Notes under the pieces: model-generated
What the model saw: only the letters and a program-made list of their open reading frames with translations
The model's database searches: none
What the model was told of the DNA's origin: nothing
Made by a program: the position numbers and the translations under genes
In this document: positions 58,401 through 64,000 of the stretch, in pieces
Layout of the letters: the number at the start of each line of letters is the position of its first letter
Numbering within the stretch: the stretch's first letter is position 1
DNA from: Phycicoccus sp. Soil802
Lineage (GTDB): Bacteria; Actinomycetota; Actinomycetes; Actinomycetales; Dermatophilaceae
DNA length: 64,000 nucleotides
Reading direction: 5' to 3'
Assembly (NCBI RefSeq): GCF_001429605.1
Contig: NZ_LMSS01000005.1
Span: 124,001-188,000 of the forward strand

Positions 58401-59069
58401 ATGAACGACGACGTCTGGCTCGTGGTGCCTCTGTACAACGAGGCCGAGGTGATCGGCGATGTGGTCGCCCAGGCCCGCGAGACGTTCCCCAACGTGGTGT
58501 GCGTCGACGACGGTTCCCGTGATGGCGGCGCGGCCGCTGCGGCAGCGGCCGGAGCAGTCGTGGTCCAGCACCCGGTGAACCTGGGGCAGGGCGCTGCGCT
58601 GCAGACCGGGTTCGAGTACGCGCTCACCCGGCCCGACATGAAGTGGGTCGTCACCTTCGACGCCGATGGGCAGCACCAGACCTCGGACGTGCTGGCGATG
58701 CTCGAGAAGGCCCGCGCCGAGGACCTCGCGGTCGTGTTCGGGTCGCGCTTCCTCGACGACCGCACCGACGCCGGCGTGCTCAAGAAGCTCGTCCTGCGGA
58801 TGGCCGTCGGCTACACCAACCTGACCACCCACACCCGGCTGACCGACGCCCACAACGGGTTGCGGCTCATCTCGCGCGAGGTCGTCGAGCAGCTCGAGAT
58901 CACCCAGAACCGGATGGCGCACGCCTCCGAGCTGGTCCAGCAGATCGGCGCGCTCGACATCCGCTATGCCGAGAGCCCGGTGCACATCCTCTACACCGAC
59001 TACTCCAAGGCCAAGGGCCAGTCGCTCTGGAACGCCGTCAACATCCTGGCCGAGCTGATCCTGCGATGA
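58401..59069 (+). CDS. DPM1-like GT2 glycosyltransferase
   Basis: The 222-residue protein is a minimal GT-A enzyme: VVPLYNEAEVIGDVV, CVDDGSRDGG, NLGQGAALQTGFEYAL, and FDADGQHQ with the metal-binding DxD; later FGSRFLDDRTD and AHNGLRLISR. It has no membrane helix, so the DUF2304 protein encoded 24 bases downstream probably anchors it. Such pairs make polyprenyl-phosphate hexose on the inner membrane face. The tail HILYTDYSKAKGQS is conserved in this subfamily. The sugar is unknown. Confidence 0.88.
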   Translation: MNDDVWLVVPLYNEAEVIGDVVAQARETFPNVVCVDDGSRDGGAAAAAAAGAVVVQHPVNLGQGAALQTGFEYALTRPDMKWVVTFDADGQHQTSDVLAMLEKARAEDLAVVFGSRFLDDRTDAGVLKKLVLRMAVGYTNLTTHTRLTDAHNGLRLISREVVEQLEITQNRMAHASELVQQIGALDIRYAESPVHILYTDYSKAKGQSLWNAVNILAELILR

Positions 59070-59093
59070 GCCGGTCGACAGGAGCCCGCTGAC

Positions 59094-59558
59094 ATGAACA
59101 TCGTGCTGATCCAGGTCCTGCTGATCGTCGTCGTGGTCGTGGTGGCCGCACGGCTGTTCCGGTCGCGCGGGGCCCGCTCCCAGGCGGTGCGCCGACTGGG
59201 GCTGATGCTCTTCGCCGCCTTTGCCGTGGTCTCGATCCTCTTCCCGAACCTGTGGAACCGGATGGCCGCCGTCGCCGGCGTCCGGCGCGGCACCGACCTG
59301 GTCCTCTACGCCCTCGTCGTGGCCTTCCTCAGCTTCACCGTGACCACCTACCTGCGGTTCCGTGACTTCGAGGCCCGCTACACCCGCCTGGCCCGCCGGC
59401 TCGCGCTCGACGAGGTCCGCGCCGAGTCGACCCCGAGCCAGACGGGTCCGACCAGCAGCCCGACGGCGGGCACGACGGCGAGCCCCACCGTGCCGCCGCG
59501 CCGTGACGAGGGCAGCAACGCGGGCGGCGACGCCCCTCCCGCGACCGAGCAGGCCTGA
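59094..59558 (+). CDS. DUF2304 membrane protein
   Basis: ATG 59094 has AGGAG about nine bases upstream and gives 154 residues. Three hydrophobic helices (residues about 2-20, 33-52 and 66-88) are followed by RFRDFEARYTRLARRLALDE, a basic coiled region typical of DUF2304, and a disordered Thr/Ser/Pro tail. Members are found next to DPM1-like GT2 genes, as here, and probably recruit the transferase to the membrane. No catalytic motif is expected. The stop is part of a hairpin with the convergent GT4 gene. Confidence 0.83.
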   Translation: MNIVLIQVLLIVVVVVVAARLFRSRGARSQAVRRLGLMLFAAFAVVSILFPNLWNRMAAVAGVRRGTDLVLYALVVAFLSFTVTTYLRFRDFEARYTRLARRLALDEVRAESTPSQTGPTSSPTAGTTASPTVPPRRDEGSNAGGDAPPATEQA

Positions 59559-59577
59559 CGCGCGTCGGTCCGTCAGG
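59554..59577. terminator. Hairpin joining two convergent stop codons
   Basis: CCTGACG and CGTCAGG are separated by ten bases. The left arm includes the TGA of the DUF2304 gene and the right arm the TGA of the GT4 gene. It is a plausible two-way terminator without T tract. Confidence 0.5.
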
Positions 59578-60562
59578 TCTCGAGCGTCGCCAGGGCCGCC
59601 TCGGCAGCCACCAGCAGGGTGTCGACGGCCAGCCCGCTTCCGTCACTCGGGCGGCCACCGCGCTCCAGGGCCACCGCCAGGGCAGCAGCGTCGAGGGCGG
59701 AGAGCTCCACCCCGAGCGGGCGGGGCGCGGTGTCGCTGGCGACCACGCGGGCACCGGCGTCGAGCGCCTCGCGCACGGTGACGGAGTCGCCGTCCCAGTC
59801 CGTCGGCCGCAGGAAGACCCCGGACGACGCGAGGACTGCGCGGACCTCCTCGGCGGGCGAGTCGAAGGTCAGCGTCACCCAGTCGAGTGGAGCCACGGCG
59901 GCGCGCAGCCGACCCAGGTGCTCGCCGTCGTGGCCGTAGGCCAGCACCCGGAGGGTGGCGTCGGGCCAGGCGGCCGCGCGGACGAGGCGCACCGCCTCGA
60001 CGGCGAGCTCGGCGTGGTAGTGCGCGAGCCCGGCGTTGGTCGCCACGGACACGGCGTGCGGGTCACGCCGGGGAGCCTCGACCGCCGGGTCGGCGGGGGT
60101 GGGCACGAACGGCGTCACCACCCGCACCCGGTCGCGGAGCGAGTCGGGCAGCACCGCGCGGATCTCGTCGTTGACGGCCCAGATCTCGTCGTAGGCGTGC
60201 AGGGCGAGCCGCAGCACGGCGCTGCCGGCCCCACCCAGGCGCTCGATCTGGCGGAGCGTCGAGCCCGAGTGGAGTACGACGGCGCTGCGGCCGGGCAGCA
60301 CCGCGAACAGCGGCGCCAGCACCACGGCGCGCCAGAGCCGGGTGATGTGGAACAGGTGCAGGGTGCGACGACCCCACCACCCGGGGACCGAGCGGACCGC
60401 CCGGGCGGCGGCACCGGTGTCGACGTAGCCCACGGCATACCCCTCGGCGCGCAGCGCCTGGGTCAGCTGGCGGTGGCTGGCGTGCACCCCACCCACCTCG
60501 CCGTGCTCCTGCGCCCACTGCAGGACGCGGGCCGACCGGTGGGGTGCGCTGCCGCCTGCCAT
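59573..60562 (-). CDS. GT4-like glycosyltransferase of the CDP-alcohol operon
   Basis: ATG 60562 overlaps the upstream gene as TGATG and gives 329 residues. RVLQWAQEHGEVGGVHASHR fits the acceptor-side start of GT-B enzymes; later AVSVATNAGLAHYHAELAVE, and FLRPTDWDGDSVTVREALDA, the nucleotide-binding E-x7-E-type helix of GT4. It is the last gene of an operon with two CDP-alcohol transferases and an ABC-exporter ATPase, so it probably extends or starts an alditol-phosphate-containing polymer. The sugar donor cannot be told. Confidence 0.8.
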   Translation of the reverse strand: MAGGSAPHRSARVLQWAQEHGEVGGVHASHRQLTQALRAEGYAVGYVDTGAAARAVRSVPGWWGRRTLHLFHITRLWRAVVLAPLFAVLPGRSAVVLHSGSTLRQIERLGGAGSAVLRLALHAYDEIWAVNDEIRAVLPDSLRDRVRVVTPFVPTPADPAVEAPRRDPHAVSVATNAGLAHYHAELAVEAVRLVRAAAWPDATLRVLAYGHDGEHLGRLRAAVAPLDWVTLTFDSPAEEVRAVLASSGVFLRPTDWDGDSVTVREALDAGARVVASDTAPRPLGVELSALDAAALAVALERGGRPSDGSGLAVDTLLVAAEAALATLET

Positions 60563-61368
60563 CAGTCCAGCCGCGAGCTCGTGAGGACGCCGACGAGGTG
60601 CCCGCCCGCGGTGACGAGCGCCAGCGGGACCATCACGGCGACCAGCACCTGCGTGCCGAGCAGGTCGCCCCGCACCACGTCGACGATGCCTGCTGCCAGC
60701 GCGAGGAGCGAGGCCTCGACGGCGACGAAGGCGCGGAAGATCGGGAGGTAGCCCATCGCGCGCCGGACCGCCGCGAGGCCGGACACCTTGGAGCGGGTCG
60801 TGGCGGCCACGTCCTCGAGCACCGGGCGCCCGGTCTTCGCGCGCGCCACGTGGACCAGGTCGGTGAACGCCTTGTTGAGGAGGACCACCAGCGCGACCAG
60901 CAGCCCGAGCACCGTCCAGCCGCCCACGTCGCCCGGGTCCGAGAGAGACCAGCCGTCGGCCCGCAGCCCCAGCGCCGCGGGGATGGCGGCCTCCGTGGCG
61001 TAGTGGCCGATCCGGTCGAGGTAGATGCCTGCGGGCGAGAACCGCTGTCGCCAGCGGGCCACCTCGCCGTCGCTGCAGTCGAGCAGGATCTGCAGCTGCA
61101 TGGCCAGCACGCACAGCAGCGGGCCGACGACGCCGGGCAGCGGGAGCAGCAGCGCCCCGACCACCCCGACGAGGATCATCAGCCAGGTGACGCCGTTCGG
61201 CGAGATGCGGGTGGGCAGCAGGGCACGCGTCGCGTAGACGGACAGGTGGCGGATGTAGAGGGCCCCGGCCCAGTGCTCGGCGTTGTAGCGCGCGATGTGC
61301 TCGGGGGGTTGCGCCACGGCGCGCAGCTCGGCGAGCGACGGGTGGTTGTCCGAGGGGTCGTGGTTCAC
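60562..61368 (-). CDS. CDP-alcohol phosphatidyltransferase-family protein with altered fourth Asp
   Basis: GTG 61368 overlaps the upstream gene as GTGA and gives 268 residues with about six membrane helices. The family motif DxxDGxxAR-x8-GxxxDxxxD appears at residues 97-122 as LDCSDGEVARW, then GIYLDRIGH: Asp97, Asp100 and Asp118 are kept, but the fourth Asp, the catalytic base in characterised members, is His122. A phospho-alcohol transfer from a CDP donor would be expected from the family, but this change may alter or abolish it. It lies between the DUF5941 enzyme and the GT4 gene. Confidence 0.83.
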   Translation of the reverse strand: MNHDPSDNHPSLAELRAVAQPPEHIARYNAEHWAGALYIRHLSVYATRALLPTRISPNGVTWLMILVGVVGALLLPLPGVVGPLLCVLAMQLQILLDCSDGEVARWRQRFSPAGIYLDRIGHYATEAAIPAALGLRADGWSLSDPGDVGGWTVLGLLVALVVLLNKAFTDLVHVARAKTGRPVLEDVAATTRSKVSGLAAVRRAMGYLPIFRAFVAVEASLLALAAGIVDVVRGDLLGTQVLVAVMVPLALVTAGGHLVGVLTSSRLD

Positions 61369-63410
61369 GCCAGCACCTCCTCACCCGAGGTGACCGGGCC
61401 GGCCTCGGTGCGCGCCCAGGCGCGCCACCCGAGGGCTGACTCCACGGCATACACGGCGATCAAGGCCAGGGCACCCCACGCGAGGACGGCCTGCACAGGT
61501 CCGCCCACGGCCCACACGAGGACGAGGAGCAGCATCCGGCCGTCGACCCCGAGGGTCACCAGCGCGACCCACGCGCTCGCGGGTGACCCGGTGTCGCGCA
61601 GCCGGTAGACCACGTCGTAACGGTGCCACGCGACGGCGGCGAGGTAGGCGAAACCGGTCCAGCGCTCGACGCCGGGGGTGGCCACCAGGAGGCCGATGAC
61701 CAGGACCGACTCAGCGGCCCAGAGGAAGGTGGGCAGCTGCCAGGCCAACGGGCTCTGCAGCGGGGGGTGCGCGCCCGCGCCGATGAGGAGCACGCCGACG
61801 GCGACCAGCGCGACCGCCACCCAGGGCTGTTGCGTGCGCCAGGCCACCACCGCCGCGCCGAGCAGGACCACCACCCCGAGGAGGGCCACGGCGAGCGGCG
61901 CCGGCAGGATGCGGCCCGCGAGCCGGGCGACCGGCCCGAGGTCGGCCTGGTGGTCGAGGTGGCCCCAGTGCTCCGCGGACAGCGTGTCGTCGGCGCGGTG
62001 GTCGTCGAGGCCGAGCACCGCCTTGACCGTGCGCCCGCCCTGGGTCCAGACCAGCGCGAAGGCGACGGCGAGGGTGATCGCCCACAGCAGCCACTGCGGG
62101 TGGAAGGTCAGCAGGCCGACGGAAAGGAGGAGGTAGCGCTCGGCGATCGGCAGGTGGAGCACCTTCTTGGTCCAGAACACCGCCTCGGCGAGCCCTCGGC
62201 GCGCCGGGGGGATCGCCAGGCGGGCGCCCTCCGGCCCGAGGTCGCGGGGTGCGTCGACCGGCAGCAGGTCGGGCGTCTCGTGCGCCCTGGCCACCCGGCT
62301 GCGGTGGACGTAGGCGTAGTCCTCGAGGTGGCGGGCCGTGATGAGCACCATCGCGAGGATCGCGAGCACCCAGAGGTCGGTCCCGCGGCGCTCGGCCACG
62401 ACGGCCACCGCCGCGATCAGCGAGTACTCCTTGATCCGGTCACCGACGGCGTCCAGCCAAGCCCCGAGCGCGCTGAACCTGCGGGTGAACCGGGCGATCT
62501 CGCCGTCGACGCAGTCGATGACGATCGCCACCTGGAGCAGGACCGCCGCGGCCACCCAGGCCCAGCGGTTGTCGACCGCGGCGAGGCCCGACGCCACGAG
62601 CCCGACACCGAGGCTGGTGACGGTGACCGCGTTGGGGGTCCAGTTCTGGCGCAGGCCGACCGCCGTGACGCGACGGGACATGGGTCGGATCACGCGGGTC
62701 GAGAAGTAACCGTCACCGCCGCGGGAGGCGCCGCGCAGTCGTTGCTGCCAGGCCGACCCCCGGGCGCCCGGCGCTTCGTCGCTCCCCCGCCGGAAGGCGA
62801 ACGGCCCCAAGGGGGACGAGCCGACCGGCATCCCGCCGCGCACCAGCACGAGCAGCGCCAGGTCGAAGGGGTCGACCGTGGGGTCGGCCGCAGCGGGCGT
62901 CGAGGAGGCGGCCCGCCAGAGCTGCGCGGCCCGGGCGCGGTGCGCGCCGGAGAGCCGCACGACGCCGAGGCCGAGGTGGGTGGGCGCCGTGACCGTGTGG
63001 TGGGTGGTGCCGACCGAGTGCACGAGCTTCTGCTCCGGGTGCACCCGGAGGAGGGTCAGGTCGGTGCCCTGGGTGCGGAGCGCGGGCAGCTCGACGGTGA
63101 CGGCTGCGGTGGGGTCGCCGGGGCGGTCGAGCAGGTCGAGGAGGGCCACCGGGCTGATCGTCAGGTCGGCGGCCACCAGCACCAGTGGCGCGGCGTCGTC
63201 GCCCTCGGCCAGCGAGGCCAGCGACGCCAGCCAGTCGGGGCGGGCCGGACCCCATGGACCGGCCAGGGACAGGCCGAACGGGTCGAGCGACTCGCGCAGG
63301 TCGGCCGACGGCTCGTCGGTGCCGAGGAAGGCGACCGACCCGCCCGCCGAGTGTCCGTGCACGGCGCGGGCAGCCACGCTGCCGACGAAGGGCTGCTCGT
63401 CGAGCCTCAC
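61365..63410 (-). CDS. CDP-alcohol phosphatidyltransferase with DUF5941 and a degenerate N-terminal domain
   Basis: GTG 63410 overlaps the ABC gene as GTGA and gives 681 residues. Residues 1 to about 230 resemble a nucleotidyltransferase without its GxG loop (LVLVAADLTISPVALLDLLD). Residues about 235-450 hold the complete CDP-alcohol transferase motif: IDCVDGEIARF at 298-308 and GAWLDAVGD at 316-324, with all four Asp. Residues 450-681 are a membrane DUF5941 region with YLAAVAWHRYDVVYRLRD. The layout resembles bifunctional CTP:alditol-phosphate cytidylyltransferase/transferase enzymes in which the first half has decayed. Confidence 0.82.
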   Translation of the reverse strand: MRLDEQPFVGSVAARAVHGHSAGGSVAFLGTDEPSADLRESLDPFGLSLAGPWGPARPDWLASLASLAEGDDAAPLVLVAADLTISPVALLDLLDRPGDPTAAVTVELPALRTQGTDLTLLRVHPEQKLVHSVGTTHHTVTAPTHLGLGVVRLSGAHRARAAQLWRAASSTPAAADPTVDPFDLALLVLVRGGMPVGSSPLGPFAFRRGSDEAPGARGSAWQQRLRGASRGGDGYFSTRVIRPMSRRVTAVGLRQNWTPNAVTVTSLGVGLVASGLAAVDNRWAWVAAAVLLQVAIVIDCVDGEIARFTRRFSALGAWLDAVGDRIKEYSLIAAVAVVAERRGTDLWVLAILAMVLITARHLEDYAYVHRSRVARAHETPDLLPVDAPRDLGPEGARLAIPPARRGLAEAVFWTKKVLHLPIAERYLLLSVGLLTFHPQWLLWAITLAVAFALVWTQGGRTVKAVLGLDDHRADDTLSAEHWGHLDHQADLGPVARLAGRILPAPLAVALLGVVVLLGAAVVAWRTQQPWVAVALVAVGVLLIGAGAHPPLQSPLAWQLPTFLWAAESVLVIGLLVATPGVERWTGFAYLAAVAWHRYDVVYRLRDTGSPASAWVALVTLGVDGRMLLLVLVWAVGGPVQAVLAWGALALIAVYAVESALGWRAWARTEAGPVTSGEEVLA

Positions 63411-64000
63411 GCCCCGGCATCCAGGTCGTGGTTGTAGCGGTCCAGCACGTCGGTGATGGGGCCGTCCATCTCCAGGTGTCCCTTGCGCAGGTAGAGACCG
63501 CGGGTGCTGAACCGCTTGAGGTCGCTCTCGGAGTGGGACACGAGGAAGAGCGTGCGACCGTCGGCGAGCAGGGCCTCCATCCGCTTGTAGCACTTCTCGC
63601 GGAACGCCCGGTCGCCCACGGCCAGCACCTCGTCGACCAGGACGATCGGCTCGTCCAGCGTGGTGACCACGGCGAAGCCGAGCCGCACCTTCATGCCCGA
63701 GGAGAAGTGCCGGTAGGGGGTGTCCAGCCCGGCCCGGACCTCCGGTCCCGCGAAGCTGACGATCTCGTCGAAGCGCTCCTCGATCTTCTCCTTGCTCAGG
63801 CCGTGCAGGCCGGCCGTGAGGTAGATGTTGTCGCGGGCCGAGAGCTCGCCGACGAAGCCACCGGTCAGCTCGATGAGCGGGGCGACGCCCCCGGTCACCT
63901 CGACCGAGCCCTCGTCGGGGAGCAAGACTCCGGCGATCATCTTGAGCAGGGTGCTCTTGCCGCCGCCGTTGCCGCCGACCAGGCCGACCGCCTCGCCGGC
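63407..64000 (-). CDS. Polysaccharide ABC exporter ATPase (Wzt/TagH type), N-terminus outside the window
   Basis: The frame is open to the window edge and shows the last 197 residues. The Walker A loop LVGGNGGGKSTLLK, a Q-loop region (LIELTGGFVGELSARDN), the Wzt/TagH-type signature HFSSGMKVRLGFAV and the Walker B VLVDEVLAVGD are present, with His in SHSESDLKRF. The ATPase energises export of a lipid-linked polysaccharide or teichoic acid through a permease encoded beyond the edge. It starts a four-gene run with CDP-alcohol transferases, consistent with an alditol-phosphate polymer. Confidence 0.92.
   Translation of the reverse strand, partial: AGEAVGLVGGNGGGKSTLLKMIAGVLLPDEGSVEVTGGVAPLIELTGGFVGELSARDNIYLTAGLHGLSKEKIEERFDEIVSFAGPEVRAGLDTPYRHFSSGMKVRLGFAVVTTLDEPIVLVDEVLAVGDRAFREKCYKRMEALLADGRTLFLVSHSESDLKRFSTRGLYLRKGHLEMDGPITDVLDRYNHDLDAGA

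Overview
The window is high-GC DNA (roughly 70% or more by eye) with dense, often overlapping genes, frequent GTG starts and an actinobacterial gene set: MtrA, a WhiB protein, coenzyme F420 genes, DUF3499, and Trm112 beside a phosphomannomutase. Gene content and order match the mtrA-ahcY-SIS-manB-DUF3499-whiB-cofD-cofE block of Actinobacteria (in Mycobacterium tuberculosis, about Rv3245c to Rv3262). Together with the many GT87/DUF2029 membrane proteins and a CDP-alcohol/DUF5941 enzyme, this points to the order Micrococcales, probably Intrasporangiaceae. The family is an inference.

Layout. 1-2.7 kb: start of mtrB, mtrA, and TadE/TadG-like pilus genes. 2.7-15 kb: a GT2-methyltransferase fusion, several GT-C type membrane proteins, ahcY, a DUF808 protein behind a leaderless 18-codon leader ORF, and a YbaK-like deacylase. 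15-17.1 kb: a module of two small membrane proteins, a DCC (DUF393) protein and a TetR repressor behind two palindromic operators. 17.2-18.1 kb: a lower-GC hicAB toxin-antitoxin pair and a gene remnant where manA would be expected. 18.1-29.1 kb: the conserved block (SIS protein, Trm112-like protein, manB, DUF3499, metallopeptidase-like protein, DUF5719, a 1061-residue GT2 membrane protein, whiB, cofD, cofE). 29.1-35.9 kb: an AlkA-like glycosylase, DUF3105, and an envelope-polymer operon (methyltransferase, flippase-like protein, GT4 fusion, GT2). 36.0-37.1 kb: a DUF559-type nuclease gene flanked by two direct copies of a 52-bp hairpin. 37.2-49.9 kb: an inositol-monophosphatase-like protein, a GT-C protein, a cytidylyltransferase, a TIGR03089 protein, an M15-like wall hydrolase with four peptidoglycan-binding repeats, 3-oxoacid CoA-transferase, and two secreted wall proteins (SpoIID and Amidase_2) carrying FG-GAP repeats. 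50.2-58.3 kb: a pseudaminic acid locus (pseI, pseG-pseH fusion, pseF, pseB, pseC), a Wzx-like flippase and an unassigned possible transferase. 58.4-64 kb: a small GT2/DUF2304 pair and a GT4/CDP-alcohol/DUF5941/ABC-ATPase operon.

How the genes fit together. Most of the window builds, decorates, exports or remodels the cell envelope. manB and the cytidylyltransferase supply activated precursors. The pse genes make CMP-pseudaminic acid. Small GT2 proteins probably charge polyprenyl phosphate, which the GT-C membrane proteins would use outside the membrane. The flippase-like proteins and the ABC exporter move polymers across, and the secreted hydrolases remodel the wall that MtrAB is known to regulate in relatives.

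Unexplained signals are the hairpin-flanked nuclease cassette (35990-37122), a 97-nt nested inverted repeat in a divergent promoter region (43515-43611), the octamer GTATGCCG (37 copies by hand count, both strands, all three codon phases), a consistent leaderless-promoter pattern, and tandem repeats that duplicate stop codons at two convergent junctions of the pse locus. I saw no rRNA, tRNA, CRISPR array, prophage or insertion-sequence transposase.
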